Below, piece by piece: positions 35,189-48,400 of a stretch of 64,000 bases of DNA (position 1 is its first letter; every line of letters begins with the position of its first letter). Where the stretch lies: positions 204,993 to 268,992 of the forward strand of contig JAYKAV010002508.1 in the NCBI GenBank assembly GCA_035582835.1, read 5' to 3'. The notes under the pieces are model-generated. The model ran no database searches and was not told where the DNA came from. It saw only the letters and a list, made by a program, of their open reading frames with translations. The stretch comes from Phoebastria nigripes. Its lineage: Eukaryota; Chordata; Aves; Procellariiformes; Diomedeidae. The translations under genes were made by a program, and so were the position numbers.

Positions 35189-38100
35189 ATGGAACATGAG
35201 GTGTTATTAGCAATCATTTCTGGGACCGTTTTCTCCATGGAGTAACCCAAATAAAACACCAAGCATCTGCCAGGTACCTTAGCACAGCACTGAAGGCAGC
35301 AGCATGGATGATAATGGTAAAGGACAATCAATGAAATCCAGATTGCCTGTTGCTGGTGTCCTTCTAAAAGCAGACACCTCCTAAAAAAAGCACTTGATGC
35401 CCATCTCTAGGCAAAACAAATGCCAGGAAATGCAACTGAAAAGTGAAGCAACTCTTTTTCTAGCAGTGTCTGTAAACGGTGACATTAAAGAACAGTACTT
35501 GAACAGCAGTGTGAATGGAGACTCTTGAAGGACATCTCGAAAGGTTTAACTGGGCCTTGTTTATCTATTTGCTAAATATAGAAAGCTTTATCATCTAACT
35601 CTTTAAGCCCACATTGCTACAAAGGACCAGCAGGAAGCTGGACTGCATGTAAACTAGTCTATGTATGTANACATCTGAAACATTTTTTGTAATGACATTT
35701 TTCAATTTTCATGTAAAACCAAATTAAAGCGTCAGCAGAATCAGGTGCGTTGCCCTTTTTATGGGTAACACGTGCCTGCAAAGTGAGGGGAGCAAAACAA
35801 CCACAAAAAGTGCATTTCTCACAACTGAGAACAAAGTGCCAGGTAGATGTCACCCATCTGTGTTTCATCCCTGCTTCTTTTGCCTGGGTGGGGTTTTGGA
35901 ATTACAGTAGCTTGCTGCCTTGATGTAACCTTCTACCTTCCCCCCAGACACCCTCACATTGCCTTCGGCCAGCGTTCTCTCCTTCCAGAGCTGCTGAAGT
36001 TGCAAGGACAAGGGGCAGAGGGGACTGAGCTGGCCACTTCAAGAGCCCCCAGCTATTCTTTCTATTGCTAGATTTTATCTCATTGCAAAATGTGTAATTT
36101 TACAAACTGCTCTTCAGTAATAATCCTGTAATCCTGTTTGATAACAGTACCAGATGGTAGTGGTGCCCAAAGCCCAGAACAAAAAGGCTTTTGCGAAACA
36201 CCGATCAGCCCCCAAGTTTTCCTGTGGCACGGGCTAGGCTGTTGGTGGACTTGCCAGCACAAGCTCAAAGGTTGTTAGTGCTTTAGGCATAATGGGGAAG
36301 AACTAAGTACCTTCTAGCACAAGCCACACCTGCCGAGCATAACACGGGCTCATGCAACCANCAGTTCTGCTCTCCTGCCTGCTGTGCGGGCTGTTGCTAG
36401 GCTCTTTTCATCACCCACCATCCTCTCTTCCCCTACCNTTGTCTTCATCCCTTAGCTTGATTTAACAGAGATTCACCCTCTTTCTACATTTCTTATCTGA
36501 TTCTCTGCCCTTTAGAAAATCACAGACATTCAGAGAAAGTCCATGGCTAGGAGAGAAAGGGGTTCATATGGAAGATTTATGCTGAAGTTGAAAGACAAAA
36601 AACATTTCTGCACCCTTTTCACCCAAATGCCCATGTCTTTCACAAGGATGAATGAAGTTTTATTTTTATGAGTCATGCATGCTTGCAAAAAAAGCATGAA
36701 AAAAGAGTAGGGTGCTAGTCATACACAGGTCTCAGACACTACCAGGAGATGAAGACTATGAGGCGTGTTTGGCTACTCAAAGAAGTAAGAGAACCCCTAA
36801 GTTTTTTCACCTGGAGTTGTCGTTCTAACAGAGGAAGACAGGACATGAAGGGTCACACCTTGTCCAGACTCCTGTTCCTGACAATGACCAGTACCAGCCA
36901 ACTGAAAGGATGGTCTCAATAATGATACCATAGCACCTGGTTTTTTCCGAGCCTTGTGACACTGTTTCAGATCCTAAAGCATGAGGATTTGCACATCTTC
37001 CAGCACTCTTGCACTTCCTTTTAATCTTTACTCCTTTAATTCCGTGAATCTTCATTAACCCACCATGCATCCCATTCTACTTTGAGTCCTGTTAAATGCT
37101 TGACCTGGATAATATCTTACAGAAGTCTGCTTAGTAACTTAGTTGAGGGCTATGTGGTTTTGCTGAAGCAAGGGAAAGCTGCACGCTGCAGACAGCAGGT
37201 TGAATAAGACCACAAACNTGTTCCAGAATGCTGGGTAAATCCTCATCCCCAACAATTCTTCTCTGTATTCAAACAATCTCTGGTGCATAAGCCAGGAGCC
37301 TATTTGCTGAGGCAAAGGCACAATCCTAGATACAGCTCAAATGTTTTTAGAAGGGAGAAGAACCGATTTTAAGACTCAAGAAGTAGTAAGATTGGCAAGT
37401 TAACTAAATTTAATCTCAGTTTCTATGATTTTTTTGGTGGTTTACTGAGCTTGAAAGCCTTCTGTAAAGTAGGTTGCCCCTTCTCTTGCCCTACTCTGAG
37501 CATTTAAATGTGCTGCAGGACTTGTACNGCTCATCTGCCCAAGAGTGAACTTCATTCCTGCCTGTTAGCTTTCAGGGTAAGCAACATGCCTAGGAAGGCA
37601 CAGGTTAGAAAGAGCAACTTTCCCAAGTGAAATACTGCCTGCTCGTTCCCCCCAGAACTAACCATGCATTAAACGCCAGCTCCTGGATGTATCGGTAAGA
37701 GGAAATCTTTTACAAAATGCTGTTGGCGCTTATCTGAATAACTCAAGGTTTTCAATTTATTTAACTCAGGTCATTGTCTTCCATTTTCAAGGTAGAATTA
37801 CGTTTCCCAGCTCCTCCTTGAAAGTGGCAAGAATTGCACGCAGCGCTGCAGATGAGATCTCATCAGTGCTTGTACAACAGCATTCATGGCTCCTTACCTG
37901 GATCAGAGACACCCTTCAGGATCAGGCTTGTCTTTCTAAATGTGACAACACCAACTACCCATAGAAAGTCAGGACTTAATATTACCCCAGGTTATTCTCC
38001 TCCTTTGTTTTCAACAATTATCTTGCAGCTTGTAGTGGACATTATTGCCATTGGCATCAAAGCGCCTGAGCTTGCAGTCTGTAGTAGCTGGTTTCATGCC

Positions 38101-40082
38101 ATGTCTTTCACTCCTCAAATTCATCATTTCTTCCTCTGCATGATATTCTGACCCACGTAGTTATTGGTGATGCTTCCTCGCTAACATTTCCACATTCCTA
38201 TATTTTTATTCAGAGTTGTTACCAAAAATTGCCCCATGAGGAAGTTAAATATTAACTTTACTCCAGCTCAGTGCTTGACCTTGGACACTACTACCTACTC
38301 ATATGCCTGTAAATTGCTTGCATACCTACTTCACTTTTTTCTTCTAGTAACATTTATCTTTTCCAGTTGAGCTGGTNGTTTCCATCACGGCATTGTGTCA
38401 AGTGTTCAATTAAAATTCATGTAGATCATATTGCATCATTTTTCCCTTGCCTAGACATCAGTTATTTCCTCAAAGAACTATCAGTTTAGTCTAGTGTAAA
38501 AACTCATTTAATTATATTCCAGGTTTCATTTACCTTTCTTGTCTGTAATTACATTCTCCTTCAGAATTTCTTCTAAAGCTCTGANTGTTATTAAAGTCAA
38601 ACTAACAGCTCTGTAAGATTACTTTGTCCTTTGTTCTCAAATAAAAAATATTTTATTTCCTATTCTCTGGTCATACAGTTCCACGCCCAGCTTGACAGAT
38701 CTATTTAAAATACTTGCTTACGGATGTGTAATTTTAGATGTGCTTTCAGAATTCTGGGATAAAGATTAGTCATTTCCCCTGACAGGAGCATATTAAATTC
38801 TTTAATTCTTGGCTTTAAATGTGGTATTTTCCCTATCCTCATTCCCATTACCCATCCTCTTTTACCCTTGTGTTCAGTACTGCTGTAAATGAAGTAATTC
38901 ATTTTGGGGATATAATTTAAGACTATCTAATCTCTATTCCATCCACACACTGCAACATTTCTGATACTCCTTTCCTTGCTCTCTATTTTGATATACACAT
39001 ATCTCAAGATCTTTTTGCTACTTGTTTTAATTTATTTTGCAAATTCTCATCATTTCATATCTAAGATACGATGTTCTATATGATATAACTTTCTTTCTAC
39101 TCCTTATAGGCTCTCTTCCCAGAATCAGAAACTTGTTTTGAGATGATTATTGAACTAATTGGGCCTAGAGACCTTCCCTGTTATTTTTGCTTGTTTGGAA
39201 TGTAACTTCTCGATAATTTTTACATCTCTGATTTAAACAAGCAAAGCTTTCCCCCCCTGTCTTCCATATTAACTCCATTTAAGGCTCTTACCTATAGCTG
39301 ACCTTATTAACTAATTTTGTGATTCTTGCCCTTCTGAAATAAAACCTTTTTTACCTCATCTTTTAACTGAAGTAAATTCACTTTTCAATAGCTAGCTCTT
39401 CCAAAATATATTCATGACTTATCACAGTCAAGTCTAGTGCATCACCCCTCTTCAGTTTAGCTATGGCTTGATCAACCAACCGGGCATCAGAGGGAAAGAG
39501 TATCACACCCAATTATGCCCCAAAAGGGGTTCTGCCTGGACCTCAAGAGCATTCCTTTGGTGACCAGTAATTGCCTATTCGTGATTTGTGTTTTTATCCT
39601 GGTATCCTCCTGTGCCCATATTCTCGAGGCCTCTGCTGTTGTTCTCTCAGGGGCCCCACTACGAGCTCCTGGTGTTCAGGTAGGACACTCGTAGGCTCAC
39701 GCAGGGCTGCCTGCATGCCAGGAAGTCCCAGAGATGTTTGCAAGTGACACCAGAGCTATCTCAGCACAGGAGACCTGCCCGAACAGCTCTGGATTTACCA
39801 CGCACAAACAGATCACCCACACAGCGGGTTTGCCATATCCACGGATGTCAGGGAAACAGCTCACATACTGTGCAGTTGATTTGTGCTCATGCAGCTGCCA
39901 TTTGCCTGGGATTACTATATATCCAAAAAACCTCAGGCTCACGGCCAAAGCCCTCACAAGAGGGACACATCTGGGGAAAATCTGACATATATTAGGTCCA
40001 GGCATGTGGGCTGTGGATCTGAGGCAGTCTCATGAAATAAACAGCTTGGATAGAGAATGCATCTGACCTAAATTCTGTACTT

Positions 40083-40103
40083 AAAAAAAAAAAAAAAAAA
40101 AAG
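40083..40103. repeat. Poly(A) tract of 21 bases
   Basis: An uninterrupted run of A follows ATTCTGTACTT, with AATAAA at 40036-40041 upstream. It could be the tail of a retroposed sequence or simple slippage. No parent gene was recognised in the 600 bp before it. Confidence 0.8.
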
Positions 40104-43100
40104 GAAAAAAACTCCACCTCCTGCTATTGCAAAGACAGGGCTCTGTCTGGAAAACATAAACCCAACCAACAGAGAACTGTAGGAATAGAGCAAATATCTT
40201 GAAAAAGTGCTGATACTTTAGAGGAAGGAAACTGTGATACTACCAGAGCACTCTGCCAAAGGGCATGCCTGCTGACTGCTAGACATTTAGCAGACCTGCC
40301 AGGAGATGATGTTGGTGGAGCCAAAACTGAGGAACAAGTGTGCTACCATGCTGGGAACTTTGAACTCCTCTTTGTCTCTCCTGTCACCTTTTCCAAATCA
40401 AGCCCGGCCTGGTAAAGCACTGCTTAAACACGAATGACGACTTTATCAAAGGAGGTCACAACTCCCCTACCTTTTGAAGCATCACTTTTTGGGGAGCAGA
40501 GTACCACTGGACTCTTCAGCAAAGGAAAACATCAGCTTAGAAAGGAGGGGACCAAGTTTCCTCTTGGATCTTGGTGATCTCCACAGTCACCTTTTCTTCT
40601 TCTATTGTTCAGCTGAAAAAGCCTGCCAAGACAGCTTTTGTTTTAACCTTCACCAGTTTAAAAGATAATTTTAAAGTATGCATTGGTTCTCTCAGATCTG
40701 ACTACAGGCCATTATGTAGGCAAGCTGACATGTTCGTAACATTTATTTCAGCACTATTTTCCTACAAAGGTATTCAAAAGGAACGTACCTGTTTCTTACC
40801 ATTTGAAATTCTTATCATCCTGGTAATGTGTTTAACAGCTCGATCTGCTTTCATAGCCTCTCTTACATCTTGGCAGCTACTGCTGAAAATCCACCCTGTA
40901 GTTAAGGCCTTGTCTCCTGCTGCTAATTAGAGACTGGCATTTCACAAGGACAAAACATTCATTGCCCACTACTGAGTAATCCCTCAAATATTTATGTTCT
41001 GCTACTATTCCTAACAGAACCATCTATAACTGCAGCTCTCCTTTCCCATGATCCCAATAAACTGTACGGAATTGCTGTACAAATGTACAAGAGTCACTTT
41101 ATTAAAAGAGCAAGAAGAAAGATTTAATNTCAGTGTCGATTCAAGAGACTTAGAAAGACCAGTACTATACACAGACCTAAAGAAAAAAAAAAAAACTTAC
41201 AATTAACTTCAGAAATTTCCAAAATTACTGATTTACTTCTTAATGGATAGAGAAGCTTACATCTGATATAACAAAGCTGAAATAAAAAGTGTAACTATGT
41301 TAGGGCAGGCTATAAGATCACCTAGGCCAGTATCCTGTCTCCAACAATGTCAAGTGCCAATACATAGGGAAAGAATATAATAGGGCAACTGCAGAATACG
41401 CTTGACTGCTTATACTCCCCTGGCCACCAGCAGATGTGTTTGCACCGATTTAATGTGTTTTACGAGGTCTTAATTNGGAGATTCTGGCTCATAAGTTTTT
41501 CACTGAAAAATGTTACTTCATTAACATAGGAGCTGTTTAGAAAACTTGAATGGTTTCACCCTTTGGTATTTTTCATGGTTAGACACTATTGTACCTGCTG
41601 CTTGCCCTATGTAAGGGTTAACACAAGATGAAAGAATTTTTTAACAATAACTTAAAGAAAACAATCACAAAGACAGGTTTCTTAGGATGGGTCTAAATTT
41701 TAACCACCTACAAATACATTAAAGAAGGTAAAGCATATTATAGAGAAAGAATCAAAAATCCGTGTGGGAAGAGTATTACCCAAGAAGTGGCAAAGCATTT
41801 AACAAATAAGTAGATGTTCCCATAAGATATTTACCTCATCAGCAAGAACAAAATGTTAATTAACCTGCTTGAGGGTAGGCAAGAAAGAAAAAGAAGCCTT
41901 TTAAACTATGGGAAGCACAGAAATCACTACTGTGTTTTGAAATATTTGACAAAAGTTACTGGCTTAGGGAGGAAAACATATTAGGTCTCCACCCATTTTC
42001 TAGCCGATGAAGGATGCACATTTTCAACTTGGTTACTCTGGCTCCAAGAAGTGTTAATGGAATGACTGACAAAATTCAGGACATGGCAATTACGGAAAAG
42101 TTCAAGCTATTTAAAGCACCAACAGGATAGTCTCCTGCTATGTAACTAGCCTTCCCGAAATAAACAGGCACTACCAGGGACAAGCAAATTCAGAACGAAC
42201 TCCCATCCCACCCTCTGCCATTAACTCTGTTAGTCATCATAATTAAAACTTTTCTACCTTCTTTGGCTGTGATCATCAATCTAGTGTTCAGGAGCCCTCT
42301 AGGAAGATGCATTTCACAACAAGCTCGAGGAGTCTGTGCAAAAGCCCACATTCCCATTTTTCCTTCCCATGTACACAACTTATTTCCTTCAGTATATTAA
42401 GAATGAAATCTTTTATTTGTGAAAAAAAAAATCTATGGACATTTTTAAACAAAAGTCTTGAGCAGTTCCTCAAGCTACCGCTGTCATCTCTGTACTTTTG
42501 GTTTGAAACAGACCCTTTTTAATTTCACAAACACAAACTTACTGTTTGGGTGGTAATCATGCATAATGTCAATAATGGTTGGCTACCAAGGATTGTTCCA
42601 GTTGGCTGGCTTTCTAAAAAAAAATTTTACTAATTTTCTAAACATTTTATTGTGACTATTTGAATTCAGAAATTTTTACTTCTAAATAACACTGAAACAC
42701 TTTGCTTAAGAATACCTTTGTTTTGAACAAAGGCTGCTTATATACAATTAAACTTGAAATAGAGCCATTTTGACCAAAGCTTGTTTTTATGTTACCAAGA
42801 AATCTTAAGTTTCCCAGGATTCTATATCATGAAGATTTNATGTTTGCTGGAAAAATCCCTGGTCACAAAACTTTGCCCAGATACACCTGTACGTTTATGA
42901 ACTGCCTCATATGGGGAAAGAGGAGCCATAATGAAGCGGCTTTCCTCTCTATCTGTAAAGAAATGAAAGGAAGTCAGCTGATCAGCAAGTAACAAGTTTA
43001 GCCTATCGATGCAGAAGTTCAGTATAAAACTCCAATTTAAATTTGCCAACCCAACTTAAGAGCATCCAGTCCTTCAGATTATATAATGTGTTCGAGGTTG

Positions 43101-43937
43101 AAAGACCAACCTTTGCTGACACCAGTTTCTGGTATCCATCTTTACACATCAAGTAAGCTGCTTTACTCTCTATGGACGAGTTTTCAGACACCGTGGCAGA
43201 TGGTTTCATGGTCATTTGCTAGATAAACAAGCCCCGCCACAAGTAAAAAGCCTCAAGTTCACTTCCAGGTTCTGGAGAGCACTACCTTAGAAGCCTACCT
43301 CTGGTCACCACAGGGCTGAACACTTCCCACTTCATCCTCTACGTTTTAGCAGTATTAGCATTGGGCAAGCAGCACAGAGAACGGAAGGAGATCTCCATTC
43401 TGTGTTCAAGTAGGAATCATGAGAACTTTCCTACTGAATCACAGTCACAGGAATGGAAGAAGCAAAGTACAGCCACTAGAGTCAGATTAAATAACTCTGT
43501 TGCTGTTTTTTAGTAGGGCTGCAGTTAAGTATAGTTCCTGCAGTTCCTCTTCAAGGAAACAAGAGCAACCTCCTTTTCCTCCTCAAAATTCAAGTCTCTG
43601 CTTCAAGGCAAAGAAGCCAAGTAGTTTAAAGTACACAGGACAGCATATTTTTAAAAATTACAAAAAATTAAAACTTCAAACAGTTAATTTTGTACAGTTG
43701 CAAGCAATTTAAGTATGTCCTTAACATTTTACATCAGTGGTTCTTCCAGGTAAGAGTCAGGATAGCACTGATCCATGAGCCCTAAAAAGGGCTCTTTTTC
43801 ACAGTAAAAGACCAGCCTGGGGTTCTTCAGAAAAAAAATGGAAGTTATATGATCTGAGAAAAGCTTCATAGAGTCATATTAACAAAGATTTTTACCTCAA
43901 AAGAAATACAGACGAAATGGAGTTCTATTCAGGAGCC

Positions 43938-43943
43938 TTTAAT
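43938..43943 (-). promoter_or_regulatory. TIGAR: Candidate TIGAR poly(A) signal
   Basis: On the - strand this reads ATTAAA, about 1.0 kb after the TIGAR stop codon. It directly abuts a T-tract on the + strand (an A-tract on the mRNA strand), which complicates the call. TTTATT hexamers (AATAAA on the - strand) further away, near 42410, 42647 and 41098, are alternatives giving longer 3'UTRs. Confidence 0.25.
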
Positions 43944-43965
43944 TTTTTTTTTTTTTTTTTTTTTT
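43943..43965. repeat. Poly(T) tract of 23 bases
   Basis: An uninterrupted T run (A on the TIGAR strand) in the TIGAR 3' flank. It may mark an old retroposon tail or slippage, and is prone to assembly length error. Confidence 0.9.
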
Positions 43966-44339
43966 AACAGGCTTAAAATATGCAAATGGAGAAAAAGTAT
44001 GTGGATATTATAAATAACGTAAATCAGATAAGCTTACACAGTAACACTACAAACACCCCAGTGGGGAAAGAATGCAGTACTAACAGCAACTATAAGCAAT
44101 CATCAAGCAATCAAACTTGCCTAATTCTAGGCAAAAATATTCATCCATCAAGTGCATGACTGCAATTGACAACAGGATTCTAGTCGGGTACAACTCACCC
44201 TATTGAGAAGGTTCCTTTTCAGAAGAGAGACCATTATTTCAACTATGTGCACATGAGGTTCCTCATCCTGCTTACAGTTAAAAATAAATACTTTATGTTT
44301 GTGTACAGTGCTCTTCAACAGAGGTCTCAACAACACTAA

Positions 44340-44490
44340 CAATTTCTTACAAAACACTCCTGCGAGGTAGGTATATCATCATCCCCATTTTACAAATGGA
44401 AAAGAGATTTGCCCAGAGTCTCACAGCTATTTAGTATCAGAGCCAGGAACATGTCCCCTGACTCTGTACCAAACCTTTTCCACTAGGCAA
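44340..44490 (-). repeat. MIR-type ancient SINE relic
   Basis: The + strand reads CCTGCGAGGTAGGTATATCA, CATCCCCATTTTACAAATGG, AGATTTGCCCAGAGTCTCAC, AGCTATTTAGTATCAGAGCC. This is the reverse complement of the amniote MIR consensus over its most recognisable 120 bases. It lies in the TIGAR 3' flank or 3'UTR. It is well enough preserved for a confident family-level call; boundaries are approximate. Confidence 0.85.
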
Positions 44491-44953
44491 TCCTCCTTTT
44501 TAGGTTATACTATTGCATTCGAAAAAGTTATTTTAAGACAACATATATGTTTAATATTACAATATAGCATTTTGTAATAAAACAAGAATACAGTATAGTT
44601 CATCTTTGAGGTACCATTCCTCTCCCCTCCCCAACTCTTTTACCTGGAGATAACCAAAATAATTATGGACTAATCAAAAGAAGTTTTTAAAAATATGCAT
44701 TCTAGGAGCAGCTATGCAAGGGACTGAAGTATGTTTCTATTCATGAAGAACATCTGTGTTATTTCTCTAGTGCCAACTTACATTGGGCACTGTGACCATG
44801 CAAATTGTGTTATTTTAAGATGGTAAGTAGTTGCATGTCTTCGATTTTGCGGTTTAGTGTCAATAACTCCAGTCAATCTCAGTAATTACTACAGATACCT
44901 TTCCCAAGCTTAGTATAATGGTGATCTAAAACTACTTCCCCCTACAAAGACTC

Positions 44954-45412
44954 TTAAAACACTTTCGGAGCTACACATTCAGCTCCCACATCCACTAAGT
45001 GAGAGTCTTGATTAAGACAAACACATGTGATTTCAGGTTTTAACAAATTTCCATTTTCAAGTTTTATAATGAAGTGACTAACTCCTGTATTGGGACTGAC
45101 AGAAGACAACTGAGACTTTGTTAAATTTGTTGGTAAAGTACAGTTGAGATCCGAAACAAAATAACCCATCCAGTTCCTCATGTAGGCTCCATGACTCACC
45201 ACTAATATATTGGCATCTAATATTTTAGAAGCTCCACCATTACCAGAGCTAAGTTCTGCTTCACTGCAGTGGTTCGTCCAAGGGAAAACTAACTGTTCTT
45301 CAGGTGTTCCTGAGCTTCTGCTTGCTGCACCATGCATGTCTTGCTCTTTCTGTTCCAATTCAACAGCTAGCCGACACAGAAATTCAAAAAAATCCCTTGC
45401 ACGTTCTCTTAC
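44954..45412 (-). CDS. TIGAR: TIGAR coding exon 6 with stop codon
   Basis: This exon has 459 nt encoding residues 128-279 plus a TAA stop. It begins [15 protein letters not shown] after a CTCTTCAG acceptor, in phase 0. It then runs through a poorly conserved linker rich in Glu, Ser and Gly to [17 protein letters not shown] (catalytic His201), [12 protein letters not shown] and a diverged C-terminus ending APKVF. A Met-initiated frame that extends nine codons into the intron is a reading artefact. Confidence 0.96.
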   Translation of the reverse strand, partial: VRERARDFFEFLCRLAVELEQKEQDMHGAASRSSGTPEEQLVFPWTNHCSEAELSSGNGGASKILDANILVVSHGAYMRNWMGYFVSDLNCTLPTNLTKSQLSSVSPNTGVSHFIIKLENGNLLKPEITCVCLNQDSHLVDVGAECVAPKVF

Positions 45413-48400
45413 CTGAAGAGAAAGGTCAGAAGAGTACATTGTGAAGAATGCAAGAGACTTCTTTCAGAAATCTGAGATATAACTACTTCAGTTAAAAGAT
45501 AAACGTTTATCACAGACAAGTCTCAGAAATCAATGGTAAGTTACTGAATCCTGTAAAAACTCCTCTGCCCTCCAAAGCCAAGATTGAGAGTAATTGCCAT
45601 CATCCTTCTGCAAACGAGAGCTTCATGAGGAGTCAGTCTCGGAATCAATATTTTAGTTCTAAAGAGATTCCCTACTTGACAGCCACTGCAATCACGTCAG
45701 GTAGNGGTTTTAGCTTGGAAAGTAACTACCTTTGGTTGGGCTAAGCTCTCAGTAAGATGTTCCTAAGTATGCAATAGCTGCATCTGCACTGATGAAATGG
45801 CCTAGAAACTAGAGCACAAATAAATAAATAAATACCATACTTCATCCAGTGTTTCTCCTCCAGAAGGCGTGAATGAAGGACATTGCTCTCCAGCAGCCTT
45901 TGCCATAGCCTTGAGGTCAGTCAAAGGCCTTCCTTCTGCAACACCATATTTCTNTAAGAGGCAAGTTACAAAGCGCAGGTTTAGCAAGATATATCAAGTC
46001 TCCAGTACCACTTCCAATGCAAACATCTCTTAACAGCTTTGTTTTCTTGGATTCTCCAGCGTAACGTGCAGGCATTTTATTCCAATATTGGGGGAGGAGG
46101 TATCTTTATATCTGCTATTTAAATTAAAGTGTGTGTGTGTGTATATATATATATATGCTGGGTAGACAAATACATTAAGAGCAGCATCTCATTTAAAGTA
46201 CTAACATTCAAAACACTACCTTCAGCCTGAACTTTGCCTTGAGATTTTTTCCTACATTCTTGACACTCATTCTTAGCATACAAAATTCAAGTGTCTTTGT
46301 AACTGAGGTTACATTGCAAACACCTCTGTATGTAGCTGTTCACACAAGGATAAATTCCATTTACTTTTCATTTGCAGAAAGACTACAGGGAANTATTTTT
46401 CACAGGTAAGAAACAAGTATTTTCTCTACAGACCTCTGAAATCTCCGCAACAGAGGACGAGTCCATTTTAAAAATANNNNNNNNNNNNNNNNNNNNNNNN
46501 AAAAAGACAACCACAAGTACTCTACCTATTAAAAATAATAAGGCCTCCCCCTGCTTTTTCAGGACATACATTACTGCTGTGGACAGTGTTTTCAGAAAAC
46601 AAGAAAGGCAAAAAAGATCTTAAAAACATATGCTAATGGACTCAGAGAACATGCAATTAACTATCTTCAATGACATGCTTATTTTTGAGACCTCCAAATA
46701 CAAGGCCCATATGAGAAACACTACTAAGAACCCATATATACCAGCTAGCCATCCATTCTGGATGACTAGAAGTCCCATTATAAAACATANTATTTATCAT
46801 CTGTAATGTATTTTACAAGATAGGTATACCTGGACGTGCATTACCATTTTTGACCTTAAAAATCTTTCCAAGGCACATCTCTAACAATGGTAAAACAGAT
46901 TAATACTTCTCCCTCTGAAGATTAATACTTCACTACCACTAACAGATGCAAAATATATTCAAGTGGAAAGCTTTGGTCTTTCCTTGGAACATCCGAAGAC
47001 AGTGAAAACACTGCAGTTTTCACTGCATGATGTGTTCTGATTTCACGATGAGTATTTTGAGAAAGTAAGAGCTGGTCAAACACCTAGTTACACACATTCC
47101 AGAAATCCAGATGTTGATGACTAGGATACAGATACATACTCATTACTGAGGCTTTTTTGACTTCTATGTCACTATCCACTTGCTGTGGATATGCAATTAN
47201 ATGCCATAATAATTAATTTATTACAGTCTTCAGAATTTAAATGTACTGAAACACATTTACTTCAGCCTCTCAATCCCCTTCTCTAAAGCAAAATATTGGC
47301 AGTTTAAGAACACTAAGACAGACATGAAGAAATAAGTGCACTGAAGCTGCTGAAAATGAAATCCTAATGTTAAAGATTTTTCCAGACTTCTCTCATGAAA
47401 GCAAGGCATGAGAGAAAAAAACTTTCTTAATAGGGTCAATGACATATGTTCTTTTAAAGGACATTGCTTCTTTTCATGCAATTCAAACTCAATTCCAGTT
47501 ATCCAGAGTAGTGACTTACAACCTGTGGCCTGCAGGCACTGTATTGGCATTTCTATACATTCATACAAACACCATGAAAGGGGAAAAAAAGTGTAACAGA
47601 GACTTAAGATTATTCTTTCTAAAATTCTGTATCACAAACCATAATATTTTCAAAAACATCAGGTGGTAAAGCAACTAAAGAAGTCTGGGAGGCATTTAAC
47701 TTGCTTATTTCAGGGGAAGAACTGGAATTTCTGACAGAAAAAGAAGATCCAAATAGGAAATGCTACAATCATGTTCTGCTCCTTAAACACTTATTTGCCT
47801 GCTGGCAATATGCCATCCCACTTTTGGTTTTGTAGCATTTCCTTATTTAAAATTCGGTTGACACTCTCAGTGTAGCACCTGAAGGGTGATTCATATTAGC
47901 AGAAAAAGCTGGTATCTGAGTTTATTCTGATCGAAACATACTTAAAAACAGACAGGAGGTACAATTATGCCTGTTATCAGGCAGAGAGGCTAATCAGGAA
48001 AGCAGATTGTTCCATGGACAGCAGAAAGCTTTCCAGTAGTCTTTATGCAAATGAAAAGGTATAAACAGCTAGAAAGCCAACATGGAGTTGTGCCATCAGG
48101 CTAGAGAAGGTAGGTAGTGGGAGTATCTTTAACACTTTACATATGGGGTTAGAAAACAGAGCTAAGCTTTTTATTAAATTTAAGATAATTCCTCTACATG
48201 TAAATCTTACCTTATTTAAATCATTAAAGCATCACAGTTACAGCACTAATCACTAAATTTTGGCTTTGCTTCACAATTCTGCAAACAATTTATAGTACCT
48301 GATGTGAAGAGTTCAGTTTTCAGTGATTAAAAACACACCAAATAGTGCTCTCCACTGTTAAATCTACCATTTAATAAGCCAAGATACCCATCAGCAGTAA

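Larger units (their letters stand above)
33960..43900. other. Convergent intergenic region between FGF23 and TIGAR
   Basis: No gene is recognised. FGF23 runs in from the left and TIGAR from the right, so the right part may include TIGAR 3'UTR. It holds a three-copy 9-bp tandem repeat at 35162-35188, a 21-A tract at 40083-40103 with an AATAAA about 40 bases before it, and many Ns. The longest open frames (about 120 codons at 40571) show no family signature. Confidence 0.5.
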
